Of a DNA stretch of 64,000 bases, positions 35,011-46,639 are shown piece by piece. Source of the stretch: Desmodus rotundus (Eukaryota > Chordata > Mammalia > Chiroptera > Phyllostomidae); contig NC_071397.1 in the NCBI RefSeq assembly GCF_022682495.2, positions 3,625,082 to 3,689,081 on the forward strand. Direction: 5' to 3'. Every line of letters starts with the position of its first letter. Within the stretch, counting starts at the first letter, position 1. Under the pieces are notes generated by a model that worked only from the letters and a program-made list of their open reading frames with translations, searched no databases and had not been told where the DNA came from. Made by a program: the position numbers and the translations under genes.

Positions 35011-35203
35011 ATGTTTATGTAACACATTCTAAGGATACAAAACCCTCGAATACCAACATTTCGATCTTCCATATCTGAGTCAGTAAATTGCAAACCAGGT
35101 TTATTGAGAATATAGTCAACCATCTTACACTTGATTTTAACTAATTACATCAGACAATGGGAATATATTACTTAATCTACCATCCTCTGAACATTTCAAA
35201 TTA

Positions 35204-35748
35204 TTGGGCTGGCCAAGAAGTTCTTTTAGTTTTTTCCATATGAAGACTCTAGTAATGTTTAGTTGTCTTTAACTTAATTCGAAACAATTTTGTTAGACTG
35301 TATTGTGACAGCTGTGATATCAGCATGCATTTTAGAAAAACTCATCAAAATTGGCAAATTTTTGTGCAGCCATTTTAATATTGAATATGGAAGAAAATAT
35401 GTAACATTTCTGGTGTATTATGCTTTACTATCTCAAGAAGGGTAAAAACACAACTGAAGCGCAAAGACATTTATGCAATGTATGGAGAAGGTGCTGTGAC
35501 TGAGTGAATGTGTCGAAAGTGGTTTGCGAAGTTTCTCAGTACTGTCTGTTGACATTCTGGCCAAATCATTCTTCGCTGTGGGACTGTCTTATCCACTGGA
35601 AGATGGTTAGCAGCACCCCTGGCCTCTACCCACTAGAAGCCAATAGCAGGAGATACCAACATACTCAAAACACTCAGTTATTGGTGAAAATAAAAAATGT
35701 GTCTTTTATTTTATGGAAAAAAATAAATGGACTTTTTGGCCATCCCAA
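35204..35748 (+). mobile_element. mariner element, internally deleted, 545 bp
   Basis: TA on both sides (35202-35203, 35749-35750). Ends are TTGGGCTGGCCAAGAAGTTC and ACTTTTTGGCCATCCCAA. The interior near 35455 encodes KRKDIYAMYGEGAVTE, a stop, then MCRKWFAKF, the N-terminal helix-turn-helix part of a mariner transposase. The catalytic region is missing. It is a different family from the element at 12762. Confidence 0.92.
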
Positions 35749-36345
35749 TACTACAGGAAGAATTCATTTTCAAAAGTTGAATCCTTCCAAAATGGAAGTG
35801 TGTACAGTTATCGGAAAATAACTCCCCATATCCCTAGTGAGTATTAGAGATTATAAAGGGATGAAATTATTTTTAATGGTGGAAAATTTTCCAAAATCTA
35901 TAAAAAGTTTAAGTACAAATATCCTTTAGCCCAGCAATACCACTTCCAAGAAATTACCTGTAGATATTCTCACAGAAGCAAGCAAAATTATAGGCAGAAG
36001 GATATTAAACACAACATTGTTGTAATGGTTTTTAAAAAATGGGACACAACTGAAATTCTTTCACTAGACTATCATTTTACATCCCCACAAGGGAATATTA
36101 TACAACAATGAAAAATAAAGAAGCAGCTGTGTATGAATTGATATGAAAAGTTGTTTAAGAATGGCCTAAGTGTGGGGAGCAACTTATAGAACAGAGAAAG
36201 AAAATGTAATAATTTCTATTGGTCAAAAAAATGCATATACATTTGTAAATGCAAGAAAGTATCTAGAAAACATACCAAACCGTTTATAGTAGTTAATTGG
36301 AAGAATGGGATTCAGGGGAAGAAACAAGGGCTTTTCATTGTTTTT

Positions 36346-36573
36346 TCAAAAAAATATTTTTTTATTCCATGTTTATTGATTTGAGAGTGAGGGGAATGGA
36401 GGGAGAGAGGGAAGGAAACATGGATGTGACAGATAACACCGATCAGCTGCCTCTCGTACATGCCCCAATGGGTACAAACCAGCAACCTTGGCATGTGCCC
36501 TCACAGGGAATGGAACCTGCAACGTTTCTGTTCACAGCATGATGCTCCGATCAACTGAGACACACAGGCCACG
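36346..36573 (-). repeat. VES SINE
   Basis: Reverse VES, GTTTATTGATTTGAGAGTGAG to GACACACAGGCCACGG. Confidence 0.9.
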
Positions 36574-36749
36574 GTAGGATTTTCATTTTGTGTGTATGTA
36601 TGTATGCATATTTTAAAAAAAATAATCAGTTTCTTACATTTTCATTTAAAAAAGAAAAGGCTGAACACAGCAATGGTTTGTTGAATATATTGATCTTGAT
36701 TATCCAGAGTGCATTAAATATGAGCTACTAAAATGCTTAATGAGAAACT

Positions 36750-36890
36750 CCTCCATTCACTCAACAACCACTTATGGAACACTTATACCGTATGTCAGGC
36801 ATCATGCCTGATGATACTGCCATGGTGGTGAACAAGAAGGACCTCCTCCCTCCTGCCAAAGAGCTCACAAAGGACTTTGGTCTTCATTTT
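36750..36890 (-). repeat. L2 LINE 3' end
   Basis: CACTCAACAACCACTTATGG, then ATGTCAGGCATCATGCCTGA, then GGTGAACAAGAAGG match the antisense of the L2 3' end. Confidence 0.65.
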
Positions 36891-37299
36891 TTCCTGTTTC
36901 CCTGTTAAGAACCACTGACTCCAGGCCTGTAGTCTCATTAAGCCTATTATACCTATGGGTTCCTATAAAATAGATACAAACGAACAGAACGACTATATCG
37001 AACAACAACAAAGCGTTTAAAATTATTAACCATTTCCTTCATAATTAATTTTTAAAGTTATTAGAAGCACAATTTGTAGCAAGAACAGCTCAACAAACAC
37101 CCTCTCAAATAAATAAGTAACCCAGGTGTTAAATGAAGTTTAAGGGAATTAACTAAGAACATTCAAAAATGGAAAAAACGGTTATACAAAATTTTTATGT
37201 TCTTCACTGATTACAAATGCTTACTTAATTTTTGTACAATGAACACGTACTAATAGGAAGAAAAAAGTAAAAATTGTTCTTCAAAGAACCATCTATTGC

Positions 37300-37560
37300 A
37301 ACAACAGATCAGCTGCTGAGCAAAGTCACACTCTTTATCCCACTATACCAGGCCCTTTATGGTCTGGCCTTGAGACCCCGTGTTTTGTCAGCTCAAAGCC
37401 CATTCATTGCCCCTTCTGCTGGAAACAACATCCTGGGACTTTCCACTGGGAGACCATGGGTCCTCACCTCTTCAGGTGGACCCCAACCCCCAATCTCTGC
37501 CAGTCAGTGTTTTCTATCCCCTTGGCCACCACAATGGTTCAGAGGTGAACCTGACAGATC
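37300..37560 (+). repeat. possible L2 fragment
   Basis: ACCAGGCCCTTTATGGTCTGGCC resembles the L2 phrase for CAAGGCCCTNNANGATCTGGCCC. The rest is not clear. Confidence 0.4.
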
Positions 37561-37828
37561 CAAACCAAAATCAGTCCAGGAAAGAGGCTAATTTTAATGA
37601 GGCTATTAAGTAAATTATAATTACTGATGTAAAAATGCAGCTAAAATTCCTAAAAAGAATCTTGTAATAAATAGAATGTTCATTTAATGTAGCAGTAAAA
37701 AGGTAGTAAGTTACCTCTTTTATTGAAATATACACCAATAGAACAGCAACAAAAAGCCATTAGCAGAAAATTCCCATTTTAAAGAAGCTATTAAAACTTC
37801 ATGTGTGTCTCGAATAAGAATACTGAAT

Positions 37829-38032
37829 CCGCCCCGGCTGGGTGGTTCCTTTGGTTGGAATGTCATCCCATTGCTCATAACGTGGCAGGTTCAATCCCCA
37901 GGTCAGGGTGCACATGTGAGGCAACCAAATGATGTCTCTCTCATGTCAATGTTTCTCTCTCTCTTTCCTCCCCTTCCTCTCTCTCTAAAATCAATAAAAA
38001 CATATCCTCAGGTGAGGATTTAAAAAAAAAAA
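37829..38032 (+). repeat. VES SINE (ATCCTCAGGTGAGGATT tail)
   Basis: GCCCCGGCTGGGTGGTTCC head, ends AATCAATAAAAACATATCCTCAGGTGAGGAT and poly(A). Confidence 0.92.
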
Positions 38033-38034
38033 AC

Positions 38035-40765
38035 CATTGAGTCCATATAAATCACATCTTGTTAAAAAAAAAAAAAAGGTAAAAATAGGAATGGTAAGAA
38101 AATACAGGTTAGCAGGCATGTACGTTAATCACATTTCCTTTGACAGAAAATTCTTAATAACTTAAAAAATACAGATTCCTATGAGTAGTATTTTCTGAAG
38201 CATCAAAAATGCCACAATATTAATATTCTACCTCAATAAAAAATTAATAAAAATAAAATAAGATGTCCCAATACCCCCCAAAAACTTGCAATACATCTAA
38301 CTTTTTAAGTAGTTTTGACCAATTAATCATTTCTTTTCAACACTAAGATTATAGAGTACATTAATAAATTATAGGGAAACAAAGTTTAATAGGAGAAAAT
38401 AAAATTTAATCATTAGAACTTCCTAAGAGTAAAATGGACCATCTTGTGGAACTAAACTAAAACCAAAACTGCAATTCTCTGAAAAAAAAAAAGACATGCT
38501 TGAAGAACAACTGATGTGCCAGCTGTTTCATTTCTTGAAAGCGTAGAGCTGAACACATGTAACAATGTGTGGCCTTTTTTTCTAGCATTCCACAATTTTC
38601 CTGGCCTACAGTGCACATATTATATCTATTATCATATTTAAGCATCTGACAGCATTGTTATAAGAATCCATAATATTCATTTCTAACTAAACACACATAT
38701 AAATTTTAGTCTTCAAATGGAAATGGATTTCAGTGGTTAAACATCATATATATTTTTTCCACAAAGTCTAAATACAATACATTTCCTGAACTTTTAGCTT
38801 TCAGTTTCCTGTTCGTCAATGGATACAACTCTAGAGGCAATATATAAACACACCCCAGACATGGTATTTCCACTTCTGACAACAGTGGACATAAACTTAA
38901 TATGACCAAATACAACTACAGTCCACATAAATGGTAGGTACGTGGCAATTAACACAGCAATAGCAGGAATTCAATAAGTTACAAAAATGGAAATATAAAT
39001 TATACCTCTTATGTAAGAATTCAATAGCAAACTCCTTTTATAACTTAGAATTCAGAAAGTTTCTCTCTCCTGAAAGACTGATAAGCTTTCTTTATCAGAC
39101 AATAACCATGAAACCTATCCTGTTTCCTTTTTTCTCTTGCTTGCCAGGAAGCTCAGAGCTAAATTTAATGCTCAAATACAGAAACTATCTTGCCCCAGAT
39201 TATTGATGTAAAGAATTCTTTACACTCCTTCATCCTGCTCATTATTTCTTAAGTGATTAGTATGTTTTCTGACTCTGTTTTTAAAGGTCCTGGCCTTTTT
39301 TTGTTTTAATTACAAACTATCAAACCTTTTCAATGAATAGAACAAATTATTTAAAAATTTAACAATTTAAAATATTTTATCTTCATATCACTGAATAATA
39401 ATCTGTTAAACAAAATCTGTTAAACCTACATTTATATAATATGTAGGCTCTAAAATGTATCTTTATTTTCTCCTCTTTCAAAGTTAACATAATTCATGAT
39501 TTACTTTTAAAAGCCACTGGCAAGTTTCTAAAATAAAAGAATGATAAAATGACACAGGATCGAAACAAGTTAATCAATTTGGGACACTAGATTAGGAGGA
39601 TTTGCAATTTTTTAATGTTTTAATTTACTAACAAAATTGGTCTGGCAAAGCTAGGTAACTGTCATAAAATAACTCACATAAAATGTGTTAAAAATCTTAT
39701 TACTATTATCAGCATTCTTACATACAAAATAGACCATAAAGATAAAAATATTTCAATGGTTCAGAAACCTTTAGAAAAAAAGGTAAATGTAGCCACACTT
39801 CTTTAGAAATTATAGACACACAAATATACGTGAAAACGTTTGAATATGGCAATACCAAAAACTTTGTTAAATAGAAATAAAAGGATATATTAATAAAATG
39901 AACAAAAAATATAAAGACAAAAAGAAACTACCCAACTTGACAAGTCTAGATTAAAAACTAAACAAAAATATACCATGAATTAAAGAAAATGTACAATATA
40001 ATCATATTAAACTACAAGAGAGAAATAAACGCATTTTACAACAAGGACAACAATCTATAAGAGTGTATAACAACATTAAAGTACTTCACTTATAGGAGCC
40101 ACAAATAAAAACCAGAATGATAGTAAGTGGAAGCAGCAAGTGGCCAAATTTATGTAACAAAGGTGACAAAATTCAGTTGTTCCTTTTTCTCTCAACATAT
40201 GAGAATTGCAGAGCTTATACGTAAAAAAGTTAAATGATAAAAAACTAAGAATTCTCAGAATGAATAGCAAACTTTATTACTATATAAAGAATAAATTTAT
40301 ATAGTTGACAGATTTCTTTCAAACAATAAAGTCTGCATAAGAAAACATTTAAAAAACAGAAACAGAACACCCTATATATTATATAAAGAAAATGGCTAAG
40401 AGAAATCTGCCCACATACAAATTCGGCCCTGGGGAAAAAAATCTAATTCTGAAGTATTTATCTTCCCTAATAGTATACAGAGTGAAATCTGTTATGAAGA
40501 ATAATCATTCAAATACAAAACAAGTAACAAGGCCTGAGAAAGAGGGGAAAATTCCCTTCTCCCTTCAGAAAAATGAAGATAGGAAAAAGAAGCCAAGCCA
40601 TGGGAAATTTAAGTAAGTGACCTGCTACAAAGCACTGAGGACACGGAATTTTTATTTTTTTGCATTGACATTTGTGGATTGTACAATTCAACTTCATAGT
40701 ATTTAAAATTGCTATTTCAGTAAAAAATAAATCTAGTCCAGAATCATATTTTATTTTAAATGTAT
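38035..40765. other. long AT-rich unique stretch of intron 1
   Basis: About 2.7 kb with no recognisable transposon, a notable gap in this repeat-dense window. No coding or structural RNA signal found. Confidence 0.5.
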
Positions 40766-40770
40766 ACAAT

Positions 40771-40972
40771 CTTTATTTATTTTTTAAATTTTTACAGAGA
40801 GGGGAAGGGAGGGAGAAAGAGAGGGAGAGGAACATGAATTGGTTGTCTCTCACATGCCCCCAACTCGGGACCTGCCCCGCAACCCAGGCACGTGCCATGA
40901 CTGGAAATCGAACCAGCGACCCTTGGATTCACAGGCTGGTGCTCAATCCACTGAGCCACACCAGCCAGCGCC
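40771..40972 (-). repeat. VES SINE
   Basis: Reverse VES, TTTATTTATTTTTTAAATTTTT to CACACCAGCCAGCGC. Confidence 0.94.
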
Positions 40973-40974
40973 CA

Positions 40975-42595
40975 TTTGTCTTTTAAGGGATATGGCAGGA
41001 TGAGCAGAGGTCTGGAGCATCTTTATGTAACCCATGCCACATTTTCCTTCCAATCATGGGAAAGAATATAGAAAATAATTACGAGTTGCAAAGTGATTTC
41101 ACAATAAAATGATGATTTATGTGACTAAATACTTGTATAATACACAAATTTTCAAAATGTAGGGAGGGCAGCTCGCCAAAATTAAAACAATACATTTCAA
41201 AGGAAGAAAAGTGTTGTTATAGTGATTTGGTGATTAGGAACTGACATTTATATATGAGAAAAAATTACCTGCTCTGTAGAAAGGAAAGGGTGTATTTATT
41301 GAGCAACTGGAGTAACCAGACTCGAAGCTTAGGGCTTTACAAATATTCTATCACATTGCATCTAGGTAGGAAAATAAAAGGAAACAATGTTTAAATAAGT
41401 TTCTCACCATTATGTGTGGCGTATATTTGAGTGTAAGAGACTAAAGATGTAAACTTAGAGACAGACTACCGTAACAGAAGTACAGGGTCAGGGGCCATGA
41501 AATGAAAGCATAATTGTTAGCAATTTTTTATGTCAATCTTACTGTCCTGTTAACCACTCTGTAAGAGTCAAAATAGAAACAAAAAAAGTCCACTTTATTT
41601 GATGCTGCTTATGTTTATTACACTATTCCATTTATAATTTACAACTCTAAAAATGAAAAAAAGAAACGCTTTCTTCTTAAGGCAGATTTTAGAGTCTCAG
41701 TTTTAAATGTTACTTGAAGAATAGTAATGCTTATCCAAGAGGTGTAATCATGGGTTTCTCATTAAGAAGGGTAAATTATTAGCACATTATTCCTCATGGT
41801 AAAATTACTTTTTATCTTGGTGTTTAATAACATTAGTAGAAAAACTATTGGTAGTACTACTGTAATTCCCACCCGGATGGGTAAGAATCACACTAGAATG
41901 ACATGAAAAAGCCTTCATCTAGCCCAGGAAGAGGCAGGCCTGCTCACTCATTTGCTGTGGTCTTGAGCATGTGACTTTACTTCCTCTGGACCTCAAGGTC
42001 CTCACGGGTAAGACGAGATGGCTGGACTAGACAATATTCCCCCCTTCCTCTCCCTCGCCCTGCCTAATTCATGGCTTTGGCTATTTAGGATATAGACTGA
42101 GGATTTCAAGGACAGAGAGGAAAGCAGTAGCAGAAACCCACTAAACAGGAGAAAAGAAATGTGCATGTTTATAAAAAGAAATGGACAAATTACAGAGGCA
42201 TAACAGTTCAGGAAAGAAATTCATGAGCTTCACTGTCAAAATTAGTTTGAATAGAAGTTTCAGTTATATTGAAGTCAGGAGAAATAGTGAGAAATGCTAG
42301 AAATAAAGCCTTAGAAATGTTACCTATAATGCACAAGAATGCTTCACAAATCACCCAAGAAGTCCTCTCAAGTCCCCTTAGTACATGTGGAAAAGATGTC
42401 ATACTGCTTGGCTTAATCATTTATAATTGTGCCCTGACATAACCACCCATTATTTTCCAGCAGACTATCCCTGTTGGAAATGATGATTTGGCATCATCAT
42501 TTCAAACAAACCTAGGATTATCTCCCCTTCATTTATCACTCAATGTTCTATCTGAAATGCATTTTCCCTTCTCTCAACTTATAACAATGTAACAT
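40975..42595. other. unique stretch of intron 1
   Basis: No repeat, exon or RNA gene recognised. Confidence 0.5.
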
Positions 42596-43015
42596 ACTCT
42601 AACCATGTTTGAGGCACATTCTAAGTGCTCAACATGTTTTTTTTTTTTTTTTGCATTTTTAAAGGTTTTATATATTTATTGTTAGAGAGAGGGGAAGGGA
42701 GGGAGAGAGGGAAAGAAACATCAATGAGTCAGAGAAACATCTATCAGTTGCCTCTTGCACACCCCCAGTTGGGGACCTGGCCCTCAACCCAGGCATGTTC
42801 CCTGACCAGGAATCAAACAGCAACCTCTTGGTTCACAGGCCAGCGCTCAACCAACTGAGCAACACTATCCAGGATTTGACATGGATTAACTCATTTAATT
42901 CTCTCAACAATCCTAGGAGGGAGGTTAAATAAATTACTTAAGATTACACAGTAGCAGAGCTAGGATTCCAACACAAGGAGTCTGGCTCTAAGATGCCTCT
43001 CCTCTTAATTTGCTA
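42596..43015 (-). repeat. MIR SINE split by a VES SINE
   Basis: The 5' part on the plus strand, GAGGCACATTCTAAGTGCTC, and the part after the VES, AACTCATTTAATTCTCTCAACAATCC ... GTAGCAGAGCTAGGATTCCA, form the antisense of one MIR. Confidence 0.75.
42638..42874 (-). repeat. VES SINE in MIR
   Basis: Reverse VES with a long T run, ending GAGCAACACTATCCAGGA. Confidence 0.92.
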
Positions 43016-43254
43016 ACTAGCCCTTCAAAGCTCAAACAAGTTCTGTCATCTTCCTGAAGTTCTCATCTGCTAAGCAATTAATTACTCCTGCCTCTTGAGT
43101 CATTAAGTAAATCACTCATTTGTCATTTACCATGGGACCTGGTACTTATATTTTATGCATATGTTCTATCTTTTCTACGAACAGGATCTTGTCTTATTTA
43201 TTCTATAACAACATTATTTAGAACCTCACAATTTACTATCTGGAACACTAAAGT

Positions 43255-43458
43255 GCTTATTAATAAAACTATAATAGCATTTAATATTTACTGAAGACAC
43301 ATACCAGGCTCAAAGACATACGAGGCTCCAGGCTAAGTACTTTATATGTATAATTTCACTTAATCGTCACAACCCTGAGGTAGATATTAATACTGCCCCT
43401 CCCAGTGTTACAAAGAAAACTGAGACTTAGAAAAGCTAAATAGCTTGTCGATATCACA
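43255..43458 (-). repeat. MIR SINE
   Basis: CAGGCTAAGTACTTTATATG and CCTGAGGTAGATATTAATACTG read as antisense MIR. Confidence 0.75.
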
Positions 43459-43655
43459 CTGGTGTGGCTCAGTTGGTTGGGCATCATCACACAAAGGTCA
43501 CCAGTTCGATTCCCAGGGCATGTGCCTGGGTTACGGGGCTCAGTTTGATTCCGAGTCAGGGCACATATGAGAGGCAACTGATTGATGTTTCTCTCCACTT
43601 CCTTCCTCCTTTCCCCTCTCTTTACAAATAAATAAATAATTTTTTTTAAAAAAGA
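43459..43655 (+). repeat. VES SINE
   Basis: CACTGGTGTGGCTCAGTTGG head, GGTCACCAGTTCGATTCCC B box. First of three head-to-tail VES copies. Confidence 0.92.
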
Positions 43656-43668
43656 GAATCTATGCCAG

Positions 43669-44140
43669 CCCTGGCCAGTGTGCCTCCGTTGGTCACCTGT
43701 ATACACTGAGTCATCTGTATACACTGAGAGGTTGCAGGTTAAATTCCTAGTCACAGCACATACCTAGGCTGCAGGTAAGATCCCCAGTTGGGGCGCATAT
43801 GGAAGGCAACCAATCAATGTTTCTCTCTCACCTCAATGTTTCTCTCTGTCCCTCTTGTCCCTTCCCTTCTCTCTGAAAAAGCAATGATGCCCTAGCTGGT
43901 GTGGCTCAGTGGATTGAGCACAGGACTGCAAAACAAAGAGTCGCTGGTTTGATTCCCAGTCAGGGCACATGCCTGGGTTGTGGGCCAGGTCCCCACTGAG
44001 GGTGCTCACAAGAGGCAACCACACATTCATGTTTCTCTCCTTCTCCTTCCTTTCCCCTCTCTCTAAAAATAAATAAATTATAAAAATAATTTTAAAAAAC
44101 AGTGAAAAAAATGTCCTTGTGTGAGGACTTATAAAAAAAG
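43669..44140 (+). repeat. VES SINE split near its tail by another VES
   Basis: CCCTGGCCAGTGTGCCTCCG head to GAAAAAGCAATGA. Its own tail, TGTCCTTGTGTGAGGACTTA, reappears at 44113 after the inserted copy. Confidence 0.88.
43889..44105 (+). repeat. VES SINE nested in VES
   Basis: GCCCTAGCTGGTGTGGCTCAG head, TTTGATTCCCAGTCAGGGC, AAAATAAATAAATT tail, inserted in the tail of the preceding copy. Confidence 0.93.
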
Positions 44141-44263
44141 AGTCTATGCCATACTCTTAATCTCCAGCCTACCACAAAACATCTTGAAGAATCAGTCCTG
44201 ACAATTCAGTTCAACTTGCTCTTCCTCTGCAGCAGTAAGCTAAACATTAAGAATTCAGAATTA

Positions 44264-44413
44264 TGTACAGTCCCTTTCCACAACGTTGGAGAGAAAGCCG
44301 GGCCTTGAGTCTGTGCCTGCATATTCCTACAGCTTCTCAGAGTCCTTTGGACAATGATTGAGGAGATAAACCATGCAGGAAACATTTAGAAGAAAAAAGG
44401 AAAAAAAAAAAAA
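44264..44413 (+). pseudogene. SNORA73: SNORA73 (U17/E1) snoRNA retrocopy, 5'-truncated
   Basis: The sequence TGTACAGTCCCTTTCCACAACG, then CCTGCATATTCCTACAGCTT, GAGTCC...GGACAATGA, and ACCATGCAGGAAACAT is the 3' two-thirds of the box H/ACA snoRNA U17 as I remember it, including the terminal ACA. U17 functions in 18S rRNA processing. Here the 5' hairpin is missing. An A-rich tail follows (about 44388-44413), and an exact 15-bp repeat AAGAATTCAGAATTA flanks it (44249-44263, 44414-44428). It therefore arrived by L1-type retrotransposition of the RNA and is not expected to be functional. It lies on the strand opposite FKBP5, so it could not be processed from the FKBP5 intron. Confidence 0.85.
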
Positions 44414-44429
44414 AAGAATTCAGAATTAG

Positions 44430-45110
44430 AGGTACAGATGTTGCCCTCAAGAAACAGGCCATTGAGACTTCAGGACCAAACTATGATATCACTGGCAGAA
44501 TCACCATCATCAAGATTTATATATTTTAACTTATATCTTAAATCAAAATATCAAAAAATCCTTGGAAACTCTTGCACATCATTCCTTCTCTTTTTGGCTC
44601 CCTCACTTCCTTTACCCTTGGACTCATCTTTCCAGCTTCTGTACAATAGAGTAAAAGGATCCCATTAATCCTGGCAACTATTAGGATGTCTAAATTTAAC
44701 TTACTGATAGATCAGACTCAAGGGTATATATTAACTGAGGGTATAGCTGATGAATTCCACACTCACAATAAAATATGGGCAATGAAGGGCAGCTAGAAAA
44801 AAAAAATGGCAAAGAGAAGCAACAGAAAGAGGAATGTGGAAGCCACACTATAAAGCAAAAACAAAAACAAAAAAAATGAAAAAGGCAGGAAAATGGACAC
44901 AAATAGAAGGTGAAAGTAAGAATATGGAATGAATTCAGTGAAGGTACATAAATGAAAACACTAAAATCTAATCCATTTTATGAATGCTAACTCCTTGAAT
45001 TATTTCTTTTCCTAACCTCTAGTGGAAACAAAAAAATGTTTATAAAAGCCCACTGAAAAACCATTAATTATGAACAGTATGTAAATTAGTTTTTTCCTGA
45101 GAAAACACTC
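44430..45110. other. no feature recognised
   Basis: AT-rich intron sequence with a short A-rich run near 44860. Confidence 0.5.
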
Positions 45111-45114
45111 ATTT

Positions 45115-45300
45115 CAAAATTTCAGAGCTGCGAAGAGACCTTAAAATACTACCTAATGCAACCCACTCATTTTACAACTAAACCAAGGCTCAAAAAGGTT
45201 AAATAACTCTAACTTGCCTGAAATCAAATAACTACTTAGTAGCAACACTCTTGAATCTTATCCCAATGTCTATTCTTACCACACTAAGCTTCCAGAAATG
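45115..45300 (-). repeat. MIR SINE
   Basis: Antisense MIR: CACTCATTTTACAACTAAACCAAGGCTCAAAAAGGTTAAATAAC. Confidence 0.7.
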
Positions 45301-46077
45301 GTGTATTTTTCTCCTCCACTTTCCACTCTAAATAATGATTAATTTCTGCATAAGCATCTCAGAATCCCCATATTATTCCTAGTTCCCACAGGATAAAATC
45401 ATCAGATATTCTGGATTATCTAAAATAGTAAGATAATTACTTATTCCCAAAGTCAGTTATTTTCAATTGGGGCTTGGATCCTACCAGGAAGAAATGCAAA
45501 CATTTCCCAGAAGAGCAGAAAGATGAAAGATTTCCATAAACTGACCAAATGCAAGCCAAGTTCATAAACTGTAATCTCTCTGGAAAGGAATCAGGCCCTA
45601 AATCCTGGGAGGCTGGATGACTGCTAATGGGAAGTGCAACAGATATCACTTATTTTCCCCTTTCTATTTTATATCCTCCCAACTAACCACAGTCTCCTAT
45701 CTTTCTGACAAATGTCAATTCCAGAAGCCTGTTAAAAAAGGCAAGGTAATAAAATAGAGTATCATGTCACTTTCAGCAAAAGGTGGCTTTCTGATGGGAA
45801 CTATCATTGCCAGGAAATAATGGGAAAAGGGACAGGAAAGGAGTTTTATGGTAAATCTACAGACCTGTACTTTAGCCATGAAACACTAAGAAGCCCTGGA
45901 AAATATGGTATATATTCTCAGTATTTCCCCCACTGCAAAGCACTTGCAGATATTCTGGGCTATAAGGAACTCATCCTGTGGTCTAAGGAAGTCTGCTGCT
46001 TCCATTCCTTGATAAATTGTGGGCCCTGCCAGTCACCATTCACCAGGTTATTTGAGCTGAATGATTTGGAAACCAGC
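45301..46077. other. no feature recognised
   Basis: Intron sequence. The 45820-46146 open frame runs into the Tigger element and has no family signature. Confidence 0.5.
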
Positions 46078-46079
46078 TA

Positions 46080-46631
46080 CAGCAGTACCCCTTTATCCAC
46101 AGTTTTGCTTTCTGCGGTTTCAGTTCCAGAAACAAACAATTCATAGGTTTTAAATTGCACGACATTCTGAGCACAATGATGAATTCTCACACCATCTACT
46201 CCATCCCACACAGGACGTGAATCACCCCTTTGTCCATCTTATCCATGCTACGTCTGCTACCCGCACATTGGTCGCTGTCTAGGTATGGCAGTGCTTGTGT
46301 TCAAGTCACCCTTCTTTTACTTAGTAAAGGCCCAAAGCACAATAGCAGTGATGCCGACAACTCAGTATGCCAAAGAGAAGCTGTAAAGTGTTTCCTTTAA
46401 GTGAAAAGATGAGGGTAGTACAATAAGGTATTTTGAAAGGCCACATTCACATAACTTTTACTATAGTATATTGTTGTAATCATTCTATTAGTTGTTGTTA
46501 ATCTCTTACTTTGCTTAATTTATAAATTAAACTTTATCATAAGTTTGTATAGGGGTCAAACTTATCCATAGTTTCAGGCATCCATTGGGGGGTCTTGGAA
46601 CTTATCCCCTGCAGATAAGGGGGACCTACTC
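46080..46631 (+). mobile_element. Tigger-like (pogo) DNA element, 552 bp
   Basis: TA flanks (46078-46079, 46632-46633). The 5' end CAGCAGTACCCCTTTATCCA and the inverted 3' end GAGTAGGTCCCCCTTATCTG are matching termini of the CAGTAGTCCCCCCTTATCC type. No transposase frame. Confidence 0.82.
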
Positions 46632-46639
46632 TATTGTAT

